From the NCBI GenBank assembly GCA_947177415.1, contig CAMWUK010000006.1, positions 1 to 64,000 of the forward strand: DNA of 64,000 bases, read 5' to 3'. The position numbers and the translations under genes are program-made. Positions within the stretch are counted from its first letter, which is position 1. Each line of letters opens with the position of its first letter. Of this stretch, positions 1 to 8,578 are shown in pieces. Source of the DNA: an uncultured Clostridiaceae bacterium (lineage in GTDB: Bacteria > Bacillota > Clostridia > Lachnospirales > Lachnospiraceae). The notes under the pieces are model-generated. The model worked only from the letters and a program-made list of their open reading frames with translations. It searched no databases and had not been told where the DNA came from.

Positions 1-70
1 ATTTTAGCCCTTCGCTTTGCGAATTTTTATGGGCTAAAATCTCGTATCTGTTCAGCTACTGAACAGATAC
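1..70. repeat. Truncated repeat element, type D (right part)
   Basis: The first 70 bases match 3311-3380 with about one mismatch. They contain a hairpin made of ATTTTAGCCC and GGGCTAAAAT, followed by a terminal hairpin from GTATCTGTTCAG and CTGAACAGATAC. The left part of the element lies outside the window. It belongs to the palindromic superfamily described in the findings, with GTATC instead of GTAAC ends. Confidence 0.8.
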
Positions 71-76
71 AATTGT

Positions 77-316
77 TTATTTTTGAGATTCGTCGTTTTC
101 TGGACTGGCATTTTTATCATATTCTAATATGTCACCTGGCTGACAATCTAATGCTTCACAAATAGCAACTAATGTAGAAAAACGGATAGCACTAATTTTG
201 CCGGTTTTTATTTTAGAAAGATTCACATTTGATACACCGACAATCTCAGATAAGTCCTTTAAACTCATTTTACGGTCTGCCATAACACGATCCAAACGTA
301 ATATAATTTTTCCCAT
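77..316 (-). CDS. Small XRE/Cro-type HTH regulator (YozG-like)
   Basis: This 79-residue protein is almost entirely a single helix-turn-helix domain: residues about 18-42 (SLKDLSEIVGVSNVNLSKIK) form the HTH, followed by the LVAICEALDCQPGDILEY tail typical of the small YozG-like group. A GGAGG motif lies 5-9 nt upstream of the ATG. It starts 11 bp after the stop of the DUF2975 membrane protein, so the two are one operon. In known genomes this regulator family is commonly paired with DUF2975 proteins; the regulated process is not known. The family call is firm, the function is not. Confidence 0.85.
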   Translation of the reverse strand: MGKIILRLDRVMADRKMSLKDLSEIVGVSNVNLSKIKTGKISAIRFSTLVAICEALDCQPGDILEYDKNASPENDESQK

Positions 317-327
317 AAATGCCTCCT

Positions 328-867
328 TTATAAGGTTTCATCTACTTGAAGCTGAAGCACATATCCATACTCAAAAATAGTATATATAATGAAAAAGAGT
401 AATGTTCCAATTGCGGCATATATTATTCCGAAGAGTATAAATAATAAAATGCTAAGTACAATAAATGTTGTATGCAATGTCTTTATTATTACAGATGTAA
501 AAGGTGAAGCTTCTTTTTTTATTTCTTTTAATATACGAATAAATAAATTAAGTACGATAAAGAAAAATAACAAAGAAATAGCAATTAAAATACATCCAGC
601 TCCAAGAGCTAGTGCAATATTACCATCATGAATTTGAGCCACTTCATTTATGTTGAATGATACAAAACTACATGGAATACTTAAATTAACAGGTAATGAA
701 AAACTATGATTTGCATATGCAATATTAAGTTTATCGCTAAAACAGGCAGATAAAATGCCTCCTATAACTACTGTAACAAAAGAAAGAATAGTAATAATTT
801 TTAAAATATTCAAAATAATCGAACTGATATGACAGTACTTGTTTATTTTTTTTAAATTTGTATTCAT
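328..867 (-). CDS. DUF2975 family membrane protein
   Basis: A 179-residue integral membrane protein with about four predicted hydrophobic segments (roughly residues 17-42, 86-112, 128-150 and 150-170) and an extracytoplasmic loop after the first. The EIKKEASPFT stretch before the third helix is the conserved part of DUF2975 proteins. The ATG at the minus-strand position 867 has a GGAGG motif upstream. It is the first gene of a two-gene operon with the small HTH regulator. The molecular function of DUF2975 is unknown; a partner or target of the regulator is inferred from the pairing only. Confidence 0.8.
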   Translation of the reverse strand: MNTNLKKINKYCHISSIILNILKIITILSFVTVVIGGILSACFSDKLNIAYANHSFSLPVNLSIPCSFVSFNINEVAQIHDGNIALALGAGCILIAISLLFFFIVLNLFIRILKEIKKEASPFTSVIIKTLHTTFIVLSILLFILFGIIYAAIGTLLFFIIYTIFEYGYVLQLQVDETL

Positions 868-1357
868 TTTGTCCTCCTTATTTTTAATTGATTACTATGT
901 CAAACTACAAGATAAATGAATATGCACTTTTTGATATAGTTGTCGACTTCCTAAAATCAAATTTCACATTAATATTACATTAACATATATTTTAATATTT
1001 TGCAAGTATTTTTTATCGTTTATCATTAATAATTTTATGCTTATTGTTTATATAATTACTATCACAATAAAAGTAGAAAGCAGAAATAAAATTCATTCTT
1101 ATTTGTTCTTTCAGAATTTTTACAAGCATATCAAATCAGTACCCATACCTTAACTATTTTGTGTTATAATATGTTGTAGTTTTTCTTTTAATAACTGCGA
1201 GGGAAAGGTAGAATATGAGCCTGAATTATTGTCAAAAAAACTAAAAATGCTATAGATACTATTGACTATGTATTTTTAGAATGAACTAGAGGAAATGTTT
1301 TTGAACAAATGGAATGATTATGGTTATAAGTATGAAGGTTAAAGATGAAAGAAGGGC
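868..1357. other. AT-rich intergenic stretch without a supported gene
   Basis: About 490 bp with no credible gene. It contains short peptides behind plausible ribosome sites (for example an ATG at about 1215 followed by a stop after nine codons, and an ATG-initiated 14-codon stretch near 1300) that look like debris of a decayed gene. A TATAAT-like hexamer lies near 1163 but I find no convincing -35 partner. Confidence 0.4.
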
Positions 1358-1492
1358 GTAACTATTTAGGTAGAAACACGCATTTACTGCGTGTTTCGTA
1401 AGAAAAAGTAAATTTTGATTGTTCTAAGCCCTTCGCCGAAGGCGAATATTCATGGGCTTAGAACGTAACTGTTCATGGTTCTGAACAGTTAC
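1358..1492. mobile_element. MITE-like element, type A (135 bp) with 8-bp target duplication
   Basis: The element begins GTAACTATTTAGG and ends CTGAACAGTTAC. Inside are three hairpins: AAACACGCA/TGCGTGTTT, TTCTAAGCCC/GGGCTTAGAA with an inner TTCGCC/GGCGAA, and GTAACTGTTCA/TGAACAGTTAC. It is flanked by the exact 8-bp duplication AGAAGGGC at 1350-1357 and 1493-1500, which is direct evidence of insertion. It ends 31 nt before the AAA-ATPase start. Confidence 0.9.
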
Positions 1493-1523
1493 AGAAGGGC
1501 TAATAATAAGGGAGGTATCTTTT

Positions 1524-3107
1524 GTGGGAATTTATCTGAATCCAAAAAATAAGGGGTTTCAAGAGGCAATTAATTCTGAAATTTATGTAGATAAGACAGG
1601 ATTGATTGCTTGTACAAATCATTTAATAAATACAGAACAAAAGTTTATCTGTGTTAGCAGACCAAGACGTTTCGGAAAGTCTATGGCACTTAAAATGCTT
1701 GCAGCATATTATAGCAGGGGCTATGATTCGTCAGATTTATTTGCAGGATACAAAATAGAAAAAGATAAAACTTTTCAGACTCATTTGAATAAATATGAAG
1801 TAATATTTCTAAATATGCAACAGTTTCTAATAAGGGCAAAAAGAGCAAAAAATATGGAGTTTACGGAATGTCTGGAACAGGTTGTTATTGAGGATATCCG
1901 CAAGGTGTATGGGGAAATGTTTTCGGAGGGGGAAACGATTCTTGCTGCTGTACTGGAACAGATTTATGAAAATACAGATAAACAATTTATTTTCCTCATC
2001 GATGAGTGGGATTGTGTGATGCGTGAAAGGCAGGAATCGGAAGAACTGCAGAAAGAATATCTTGATTTTTTAAGATATCTTTTAAAAGACCAGTCCTATG
2101 TGGCACTTGCCTATATGACAGGAATCCTCCCTGTGAAAAAGTACGGGCAGCATTCGGCACTGAATATGTTCTGGGAATATTCCATGACAAATCAGTATGT
2201 TTTTGAGGAATATACAGGTTTCACAGAAGAGGAAGTAAAGGGATTGTGTGAACGGTATGAGATGGATTTTGCCGAAACCGGAAGTTGGTATGACGGATAT
2301 ATGTTCAAGAGGTTTAAGCACATATACAATCCGAGATCCGTTGTGGCAGCAATGACTTGTGGGGATTTTTCAAGTTATTGGACTTCCACGGAAACCTATG
2401 ATGCACTGAAAGTCTATATGGATATGGATTATGACGGATTGCGGCCGGATATTGTGCAGATGCTTGGTGGAGGGCGTGTCAGAGTGAATACACGCAGTTT
2501 CCGGAATGATATGCGGAATTTCGAATCAAAGGATGATGTGCTGACATTATTGATTCATTTAGGATATCTTGGATATGACTCAGAGACGGAGGAGGTATTT
2601 ATTCCCAACAAGGAGATTGTCAGGGAATTTGAAAATGCCATGAGTGTTGGCGGCTGGCCAGAGGTTATGCGTATCCTGAAGGCATCGGAAAAACTGCTGG
2701 AAGATACTCTGCGTGGTGATGGGGAAAGTGTGGCAAGGGCACTGGATCAGGCACATATGGAAGTATCCTCCATACTGACCTACAATGATGAAAATTCCCT
2801 TGGATGTGCCATTGGGCTTGCCTATTACAGTGCAAGGAAAGACTACAAATTAATCAGGGAACTGCCAACAGGACGTGGCTATGCAGATGTGGTATTTTTG
2901 CCCCTTCCCCATACTAGGAATCCTGCACTCGTAGTAGAACTAAAATATAACAAGACGGCAGATACCGCCATACAGCAGATAAAAGACAGACATTATACAC
3001 AGGCATTGGAAGGGTACAGTGGTGAAATCCTTCTTGTGGGAATCAATTATGATAAGGACAATACGATGAAACCTCATAGCTGTATCATAGAAAGGCAGGA
3101 AATGTAA
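1524..3107 (+). CDS. AAA-ATPase-like / PD-(D/E)XK nuclease-like protein, copy 1
   Basis: A 527-residue protein of the AAA-ATPase_like (PF09820 type) plus C-terminal PDDEXK_9 architecture, common in multiple copies in gut Bacteroidetes and Clostridia. The P-loop-like motif RPRRFGKS is at residues 46-53 and the Walker B-like FIFLIDEWD at 155-163. The C-terminal nuclease-like signature is visible as D455, E472 and K474 in ADVV and VVELKYN. It starts at GTG behind GGGAGG. A near-identical copy lies at 6183-7763; the two diverge strongly only at residues about 104-154. The biological role of the family is unknown; a DNA-related or defence role is speculation. Confidence 0.85.
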   Translation: MGIYLNPKNKGFQEAINSEIYVDKTGLIACTNHLINTEQKFICVSRPRRFGKSMALKMLAAYYSRGYDSSDLFAGYKIEKDKTFQTHLNKYEVIFLNMQQFLIRAKRAKNMEFTECLEQVVIEDIRKVYGEMFSEGETILAAVLEQIYENTDKQFIFLIDEWDCVMRERQESEELQKEYLDFLRYLLKDQSYVALAYMTGILPVKKYGQHSALNMFWEYSMTNQYVFEEYTGFTEEEVKGLCERYEMDFAETGSWYDGYMFKRFKHIYNPRSVVAAMTCGDFSSYWTSTETYDALKVYMDMDYDGLRPDIVQMLGGGRVRVNTRSFRNDMRNFESKDDVLTLLIHLGYLGYDSETEEVFIPNKEIVREFENAMSVGGWPEVMRILKASEKLLEDTLRGDGESVARALDQAHMEVSSILTYNDENSLGCAIGLAYYSARKDYKLIRELPTGRGYADVVFLPLPHTRNPALVVELKYNKTADTAIQQIKDRHYTQALEGYSGEILLVGINYDKDNTMKPHSCIIERQEM

Positions 3108-3125
3108 CTATAAATGTAATTGTTC

Positions 3126-3258
3126 GTAACAGTTCAGGTAGGTCTGCACACTCCGCTGTGCAGACCGTATAAAAGAATAAAACAGGAAGGGAATGGGGCA
3201 ATTTATATGCGAAGCTTGCCCCATTCCGTAACAGGTCAGCACTCGGCTGAACTGTTAC
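3126..3258. mobile_element. MITE-like element, type B (133 bp)
   Basis: Ends GTAACAGTTCAGG and GGCTGAACTGTTAC. Internal hairpins are GGTCTGCACA/TGTGCAGACC and GGAATGGGGCAA/TTGCCCCATTCC. Flanks are AATTGTTC at 3118-3125 and AACTGTTC at 3259-3266, a 7/8 match to a target duplication. It lies 18 nt after the stop codon of AAA-ATPase copy 1. Type B copies also occur at 7760, 15046 and (reversed) 41765. Confidence 0.88.
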
Positions 3259-3380
3259 AACTGTTCAGAACATACTCGAGGATTTGCTTGACAAATCCGA
3301 GTTTTACAAGATTTTAGCCCTTCGCTTTGCGAATTTTTATGGGCTAAAATCTCGTATCTGTTCAGGTACTGAACAGATAC
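3259..3380. repeat. Palindromic element, type D, abutting the type B copy
   Basis: This stretch carries hairpins CTCGAGGATTTG/CAAATCCGAG, ATTTTAGCCC/GGGCTAAAAT and the terminal GTATCTGTTCAG/CTGAACAGATAC. Its right 70 bp match the first 70 bp of the window. The left end directly adjoins the preceding element and I could not identify a target duplication, so the exact boundary is uncertain. Confidence 0.7.
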
Positions 3381-3416
3381 CTATAAATTTCAATACATTT
3401 AAGAGAGGAGATAAAG

Positions 3417-4568
3417 ATGAAAATAGTTTGGTTTTCCATACCAGCACATGGGCACACAAATCCGACATTGAATTTAGTAAAAGAACTTACAGGGGCTGGA
3501 CATGAGGTTACTTATTTTTCTTTTGAACAATTTCGGGAGAAGATAGAAAAAGCAGGAGCAGAGTTTGTTCCTTGCGATTCGTATGATTTTGAAATGGAGG
3601 ATAAAGGAAATGGAGAGAGAATAGGAAAGGATATGGCATTTGCTACAGAGCTTTTAGTTAAGTCAACATTAGCATTAGATGATATGGTAGCAGAGAAAGT
3701 GGCACAGATTAAGCCGGATTTAATTGTATCAGACTCAATTGCATACTGGGGAAAACTTACAGCAATGAAATATAATATTCCGTATGTGTCATCAACTACA
3801 ACATTTGCATTTAACCAATATTCCTCCAAGTATATGAAACAGGGGATTGGAGGATTATTTAAAATGCTCTTCTCAATGCCTAAGATAAATAAAATGATTA
3901 AGAAATTACAGAAGAAAGGATATCCCGTAAAAGGTATTTTGGATATTGTTCAGAATGATAATGAAACCAATACCATTGTATATACATCTAAGGAATTTCA
4001 GCCCTGTGCAGATACATTTTCAGATAAATACTGTTTTATTGGACCTTCTATCCGGTCATTGGAGAGCAGAATAGAAAAAACAGCAGAAAAGACAATTTAT
4101 ATTTCCATGGGAACAGTGATGAAGAATAAAGAAATTTACAGAAACTGCATAGAGGCATATCGGGATACAGACTATCAGGTAATTATTTCTTTAGGAGAGA
4201 ACGAAAATGAATACATAGATTTGCCAGAAAATATTAAGGTATATACCTCAGTAGATCAAATGGCAGTTTTGTCAATCGCAGATGTGTTTCTTACTCATTG
4301 TGGCATGAATTCTGTTTCGGAAGCTTTGTATTATGAAGTTCCATTGATTTTGTTTCCACAGACACCTGAACAGGGAGCCGTTGCAATACGTGCAGAGGAA
4401 CTTGGTGCAGGAATAAAATTACTGACAACCAAGAAAGAGGATATACTTGCAGCTACAGAAAGAATTCTCACAGATAATCAATATAAATTAGCAGCAAAAA
4501 AGATATCAAGTGGATTTAAGCAATGTGGTGGAGCTAAAGCAGCAAGGGAATTTCTTGAAAGGTTATGA
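3417..4568 (+). CDS. MGT-family glycosyltransferase (UDP-sugar, macrolide-type)
   Basis: A 383-residue GT-B glycosyltransferase. The N-terminus (MKIVWFSIPAHGHTNPTLNL) has the conserved AHGHxNP acceptor-domain motif, and the C-terminal donor domain shows FLTHCGMNSVSEAL and PLILFPQTPEQ, the HCG...E/Q signature of the MGT/YjiC group. These enzymes move a sugar from a UDP-sugar to a small hydrophobic acceptor such as a macrolide, flavonoid or lipid. The true substrate cannot be read from sequence. The ATG has GAGAGGAG upstream. It stands alone between repeat elements, without a visible biosynthetic cluster, so detoxification by glycosylation is plausible but inferred. Confidence 0.88.
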   Translation: MKIVWFSIPAHGHTNPTLNLVKELTGAGHEVTYFSFEQFREKIEKAGAEFVPCDSYDFEMEDKGNGERIGKDMAFATELLVKSTLALDDMVAEKVAQIKPDLIVSDSIAYWGKLTAMKYNIPYVSSTTTFAFNQYSSKYMKQGIGGLFKMLFSMPKINKMIKKLQKKGYPVKGILDIVQNDNETNTIVYTSKEFQPCADTFSDKYCFIGPSIRSLESRIEKTAEKTIYISMGTVMKNKEIYRNCIEAYRDTDYQVIISLGENENEYIDLPENIKVYTSVDQMAVLSIADVFLTHCGMNSVSEALYYEVPLILFPQTPEQGAVAIRAEELGAGIKLLTTKKEDILAATERILTDNQYKLAAKKISSGFKQCGGAKAAREFLERL

Positions 4569-4571
4569 ATT

Positions 4572-4602
4572 GTAACAGTTCAGACTCTGAGTGAATAGTA
4601 AC
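4572..4602. repeat. Minimal element remnant (31 bp)
   Basis: GTAACAGTTCAG at the left and TGAATAGTAAC at the right form a tiny inverted-repeat element beginning 4 nt after the glycosyltransferase stop codon. No clean target duplication is visible. The type C deletion derivative at 4610 has inserted 8 nt beyond it. Confidence 0.5.
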
Positions 4603-4609
4603 TTATTTA

Positions 4610-4675
4610 GTTACTGTTCACTCACAAGCTTGACACTTGCTGTCAAGCTATGTGCCAAGAACATAAAACAATAAC
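4610..4675. mobile_element. Internally deleted type C element (66 bp) with 8-bp duplication
   Basis: The left 50 bp match full-length type C copies at 31060, 40571 and 50588 (GTTACTGTTCAC and the CTTGACA/TGTCAAG hairpin), then it jumps to a short AATAAC end. The flanking 8-bp sequence CTTATTTA is exactly duplicated at 4602-4609 and 4676-4683, so this short form itself appears to have moved. Confidence 0.8.
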
Positions 4676-4714
4676 CTTATTTATACATTTGTGCTGCAAA
4701 ACAAAAAATAGAAC

Positions 4715-4742
4715 TTGACACGAAGATTTATTGTGATAAAAT
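4715..4742 (+). promoter_or_regulatory. Sigma-A promoter of the pheS T-box transcript
   Basis: TTGACA at 4715-4720 and TAAAAT at 4737-4742 are separated by 16 bp. The hexamers sit directly upstream of the T-box leader. Confidence 0.75.
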
Positions 4743-4744
4743 CA

Positions 4745-5062
4745 TAAGGAAAAGATTTTTATAACTTGAAGAAAAAGACGAAGATGGTGTACTGCGAAGA
4801 GCAGAGAGAATAACATTTTCCAACAGAGAGAGGACTGCATGGCTGGAACAGTCCTTTGGTTCAGATGATATTTGAATTTCACACCGGAGTTGTATATCTG
4901 AACGCCTGCCAAGTAGGATATAACGGTTGTGCCCGTTACGCACATAATAAGATGGTAAAGAAGTGTTTTTTAGGAGGCACTTGAAAGATACTGAATCAGG
5001 GTGGTACCACGGAATAGATTTCGTCCCTTGTATGTAGAAATACATACAAGGGATTTCTTTTG
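4745..5062 (+). promoter_or_regulatory. T-box leader (phenylalanine type) with terminator/antiterminator
   Basis: The stem I elements ACAGAGAG and GGCTGGAACAG are followed by a specifier region GAATTTCAC at 4874-4882; the likely specifier is TTC at 4878-4880, and a one-base shift gives TTT, also a Phe codon. The conserved T-box GGGTGGTACCACGG is at 4999-5012, followed by the terminator TCCCTTGTATG/CATACAAGGGA (5024-5053) and a T-rich tail. T-box RNAs sense uncharged tRNA and relieve termination when it accumulates, here matching uncharged tRNA-Phe to pheS. Confidence 0.95.
5024..5062 (+). terminator. Intrinsic terminator of the T-box leader
   Basis: A 12-bp stem beginning TCCCTTGTATGT, closed by a short loop and followed by TTTCTTTTG. 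Its 5' arm is close to the T-box antiterminator sequence, as expected for mutually exclusive structures. Confidence 0.9.
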
Positions 5063-5147
5063 TATAATAGAAAATTACCATAACTATTCTCTATTATATG
5101 AAAATATGGTGTGTTGCCTGACAGTATACAATAGAAAGGAGCAAATC

Positions 5148-6167
5148 ATGAAAGAAAAATTAAAAAATTTGAAAGACAGTGCATTGGAACAAATCAATGC
5201 AGCACAGCACTTAGAAGCACTCAATGATGTAAGGGTTGCTTTTTTAGGAAAGAAAGGTGAACTTACCTCTGTGTTAAAATCTATGAAGGATGTAGCACCA
5301 GAGGATAGACCCAAAGTAGGTCAGTTAGTGAATGAAGCCAGAGAAGAGATTGAGAGAATCTTAGAAGAAAAAAAGGCTGCATTTGAAAAGAAACTTCGTG
5401 AAGAAAAAATGAAAAAAGAGACTATAGACGTAACTCTTCCTGCCAAGAAACCAATGATGGGACACCGTCATCCGAATACCATTGCTTTAGAAGAAATAGA
5501 GAGAATTTTTGTAGGAATGGGTTATGAGGTTTTAGAGGGACCTGAAGTTGAAATGGATTACTATAACTTTGAGGCATTGAATATTCCAGCGAATCATCCT
5601 GCGAAAGATGAACAGGACACTTTCTACATCAATAAGGATATTGTGCTTCGTACACAAACTTCCTCTATTCAGGTGCATGAGTTAGAAAAAGGAAAGGTTC
5701 CTATCCGGATTATAGCACCAGGACGTGTATACCGTTCTGATGAAGTGGATGCAACCCATTCACCAACATTTCATCAGGTAGAGGGATTGGTTGTAGATAA
5801 GAATGTAACATTTGCGGATTTAAAAGGAACACTGCAGCAATTTGCAAAAGAAATCTTTGGAGAAGATACGAAGGTAAAATTCAGACCACATCATTTCCCA
5901 TTTACAGAGCCAAGTGCAGAGATGGATGTCTCCTGCTTTAAATGTGGAGGAAAAGGATGCCGTTTCTGTAAGGGAGAAGGATGGATTGAAATTCTTGGAT
6001 GTGGTATGGTACACCCACATGTATTGGAAATGAGTGGAATTGACCCAGAAGAATATGTGGGATTTGCATTTGGTGTCGGTTTAGAGAGAATTGCACTTCT
6101 AAAATATGAAATAGATGATATGAGATTGTTGTATGAAAATGATGTGAGATTCTTGAAACAGTTTTAA
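5148..6167 (+). CDS. pheS: Phenylalanyl-tRNA synthetase alpha subunit
   Basis: Catalytic subunit of the (alpha-beta)2 PheRS that charges tRNA-Phe in the cytoplasm. The N-terminal coiled-coil arm is followed by the class II core: motif 2 [19 protein letters not shown] and motif 3 [15 protein letters not shown] zinc-knuckle-like insert (C263, C266, C271, C274) is present, as in many clostridial PheS proteins. The start at 5148 is chosen because AGAAAGGAG precedes it and the length is then 339 residues, the normal size; the open frame extends upstream only through the T-box. pheT normally follows directly but here lies 5.6 kb away. Regulation is by the T-box. Confidence 0.97.
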   Translation: MKEKLKNLKDSALEQINAAQHLEALNDVRVAFLGKKGELTSVLKSMKDVAPEDRPKVGQLVNEAREEIERILEEKKAAFEKKLREEKMKKETIDVTLPAKKPMMGHRHPNTIALEEIERIFVGMGYEVLEGPEVEMDYYNFEALNIPANHPAKDEQDTFYINKDIVLRTQTSSIQVHELEKGKVPIRIIAPGRVYRSDEVDATHSPTFHQVEGLVVDKNVTFADLKGTLQQFAKEIFGEDTKVKFRPHHFPFTEPSAEMDVSCFKCGGKGCRFCKGEGWIEILGCGMVHPHVLEMSGIDPEEYVGFAFGVGLERIALLKYEIDDMRLLYENDVRFLKQF

Positions 6168-6182
6168 AGGTAGGTATCTTTT

Positions 6183-7763
6183 ATGGGAATTTATCTGAAT
6201 CCAAAAAATAAGGGGTTTCAAGAGGCAATTAATTCTGAAATTTATGTAGATAAGACAGGATTGATTGCTTGTACGAATCATTTAATAAATACAAAACAGA
6301 AGTTTATCTGTGTCAGCAGACCAAGACGTTTTGGGAAGTCCATGGCACTTGAAATGCTTGCGGCATATTATGGCTGTGGTTCTGATTCGGCAGATTTATT
6401 TGCAGGATACAAAATAGAAAGAGATAAAACTTTTCAGACTCACTTGAATAAATATGAAGTAATATTTCTAAATATGCAGCAGTTTCTAATTGAGGCTCCC
6501 GATGACAATGTAACAAAATATCTGGAACAGGAAGTGCTTTGTGAACTGAAGGAGGAATATAAAGAGGTTTTAGAAGGATTTCATGCAGGACTTGCTGCTG
6601 CATTAAGGAAAATTTATGCAAAAATAGATAAGGAGTTTATTTTCTTAATTGATGAGTGGGATTGTGTGATGCGTGAAAGGCAGGAATCGGAAAAAATGCA
6701 GAAACAATATCTGGATTTTCTAAGAAATCTCTTAAAAGACCAGTCTTATGTTGCACTTGTCTATATGACGGGAATACTTCCTGTGAAAAAATATGGGCAG
6801 CATTCGGCACTGAATATGTTCTGGGAATATTCTATGACAAATCAGTATGTTTTTGAGGAATATACAGGTTTTACAGAAGAGGAAGTAAAGGGATTGTGTG
6901 AACGGTACGACATGGATTTTGCCGAAACCGGAAGTTGGTATGACGGATATATGTTTAAGAAATTTAAGCACATTTACAATCCGAGGTCTGTTGTGGCAGC
7001 AATGACTTGTGGGGATTTTTCGAGTTATTGGACTTCCACGGAAACTTATGATGCACTGAAAGTCTATATGGATATGGATTATGACGGATTGCGGCCGGAT
7101 ATTGTGCAGATGCTTGGTGGAGGGCGTGTCAGAGTGAATACACGCAGTTTCCGGAATGATATGCGGAATTTCGAATCAAAGGATGATGTGCTGACATTAT
7201 TGATTCATTTAGGATATCTTGGATATGACTCAGAGACGGAGGAGGTATTTATTCCCAACAAGGAGATTGTCAGGGAATTTGAAAATGCCATGAGTGTTGG
7301 CGGCTGGGCAGAGGTTATGCATATACTGAAGGCATCAGAAAAACTGCTGGAAGATACCCTCCGAGGTGACGGGGAAAGTGTGGCAAGGGCATTGGATAAG
7401 GCACATACAGAAGTTTCCTCCATATTGACCTATAATGATGAAAACTCCCTTGGCTGTGCCATTGGTCTTGCGTATTACAGTGCAAGGAAAGACTATAAAT
7501 TAATCAGGGAACTGCCAACAGGACGAGGATTTGCAGATGTGGTATTTTTACCCCTTCCCCATACCAGGAAACCCGCACTTGTGGTGGAATTGAAATATAA
7601 CAAAACGGCAGATACCGCCATACAGCAGATAAAAGATAGACATTACACACAGGCATTGGAAGGATACAGTGGTGAAATTCTTCTTGTGGGAATCAATTAT
7701 GATAATGACAATGTGATGAAAACTCACAGCTGTATTATAGAAAAACAGAAAATTCTTTGGTAA
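6183..7763 (+). CDS. AAA-ATPase-like / PD-(D/E)XK nuclease-like protein, copy 2
   Basis: A 526-residue near-duplicate of the gene at 1524, with the same P-loop-like RPRRFGKS and FLIDEWD motifs and the same C-terminal D...ELK nuclease-like signature. It begins only 15 bp after the pheS stop, and identity with copy 1 starts about 11 bp before the start codon (AGGTATCTTTT). The start here is ATG, copy 1 uses GTG. Its middle part (about residues 104-151) is unlike copy 1. The last codon and stop (TGG TAA) are formed by a type B element that inserted at 7760; removing it would restore a TGA stop one codon earlier. Function unknown. Confidence 0.85.
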   Translation: MGIYLNPKNKGFQEAINSEIYVDKTGLIACTNHLINTKQKFICVSRPRRFGKSMALEMLAAYYGCGSDSADLFAGYKIERDKTFQTHLNKYEVIFLNMQQFLIEAPDDNVTKYLEQEVLCELKEEYKEVLEGFHAGLAAALRKIYAKIDKEFIFLIDEWDCVMRERQESEKMQKQYLDFLRNLLKDQSYVALVYMTGILPVKKYGQHSALNMFWEYSMTNQYVFEEYTGFTEEEVKGLCERYDMDFAETGSWYDGYMFKKFKHIYNPRSVVAAMTCGDFSSYWTSTETYDALKVYMDMDYDGLRPDIVQMLGGGRVRVNTRSFRNDMRNFESKDDVLTLLIHLGYLGYDSETEEVFIPNKEIVREFENAMSVGGWAEVMHILKASEKLLEDTLRGDGESVARALDKAHTEVSSILTYNDENSLGCAIGLAYYSARKDYKLIRELPTGRGFADVVFLPLPHTRKPALVVELKYNKTADTAIQQIKDRHYTQALEGYSGEILLVGINYDNDNVMKTHSCIIEKQKILW

Positions 7764-7892
7764 CAGTTCAGGTAGGTCTGCACACTCCGCTGTGCAGACC
7801 GTATAAAAGAATAAAACAGGAAGGGAATGGGGCAATTTATATGCGAAGCTTGCCCCATTCCGTAACAGAGCAGCCCTCGGCTGAACTGTTAC
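7760..7892. mobile_element. MITE-like element, type B (133 bp) inserted in a stop codon
   Basis: Begins GTAACAGTTCAGG, ends GGCTGAACTGTTAC, with the same two internal hairpins as the copy at 3126. Flanked by an exact duplication ATTCTTTG (7752-7759 and 7893-7900). The TAA of its first five bases is now the stop codon of the AAA-ATPase gene. Confidence 0.93.
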
Positions 7893-7922
7893 ATTCTTTG
7901 AATAGTTATGGAGGATTTTATT

Positions 7923-8540
7923 ATGTATAATGAACATATTCAACCCATTTCTTTGGAGGAACTTGATATTAGGCAATTAATAGCATTCTGGGAAAGTGAA
8001 GATGAACCTCTTATAAAGATTCGCTTTTCTTTGGATATACCCTATTTAAAACGGGATTTCGACTTGGATCTGATTATTTGGAATTTGTCTGACGACAACA
8101 TAGAACAGACGGAGAGAGTGATTCAATATGTGTTGAAAAATTTCAACAAGCTGTTTGAGACAGCCTGGACGGTTCTTTATCATCATTTGTGTGAGGTGGA
8201 TTCTAATGTGGCAGAACACACAGTGCAGGAGTTTTATGAGGAACAGATTGATTTTGATGAGAACGATTACACAATCCAGCTTGAGATTAACTGTGAACAC
8301 CTAAAAGATGGACAGGCTCGGTATTGTTTTGTAGTAGCAACCACATGTGACTGTAATAAATGGATGATTTCTTCTGACAACATGAGGGTATATATGATTG
8401 GAAATAAGGCTTGTGGTCTTAACGATAACAATGATGATTTGCAGATGCGAGATTCCTTGGAGATATGCCAGATGTTCTATCAAATGGAATGGATGTTAAA
8501 TATAAAACTGCCTGGATTTCAATATGCAGAACCATTTTAG
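7923..8540 (+). CDS. Hypothetical protein, 205 aa
   Basis: I do not recognise a family. It is a soluble, acidic protein (many D/E, several WxxL-like stretches) without signal peptide or membrane segment. The ATG at 7923 is chosen over one 15 nt upstream because the upstream ATG is part of the GGAGG ribosome site. It follows a type B element by 30 nt and precedes a membrane protein gene by 38 nt on the same strand. Its place among orphan accessory genes between pheS and pheT suggests horizontal gain; an immunity-type role is only a guess. Confidence 0.6.
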   Translation: MYNEHIQPISLEELDIRQLIAFWESEDEPLIKIRFSLDIPYLKRDFDLDLIIWNLSDDNIEQTERVIQYVLKNFNKLFETAWTVLYHHLCEVDSNVAEHTVQEFYEEQIDFDENDYTIQLEINCEHLKDGQARYCFVVATTCDCNKWMISSDNMRVYMIGNKACGLNDNNDDLQMRDSLEICQMFYQMEWMLNIKLPGFQYAEPF

Positions 8541-8578
8541 TAATTTCTACATAAAAAGGAGCAGAATGGAGGTTGAAG

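Noticed and set aside
5001-5147. N-terminal extension of pheS starting with GTG at 5001
   Set aside because: This frame runs through the T-box and terminator; the ATG at 5148 has a ribosome site and gives the normal length.
7548-7976. Minus-strand frame across the repeat at 7760
   Set aside because: It covers an element and the end of the opposite gene; a similar frame recurs at 15046 only because the repeat recurs.
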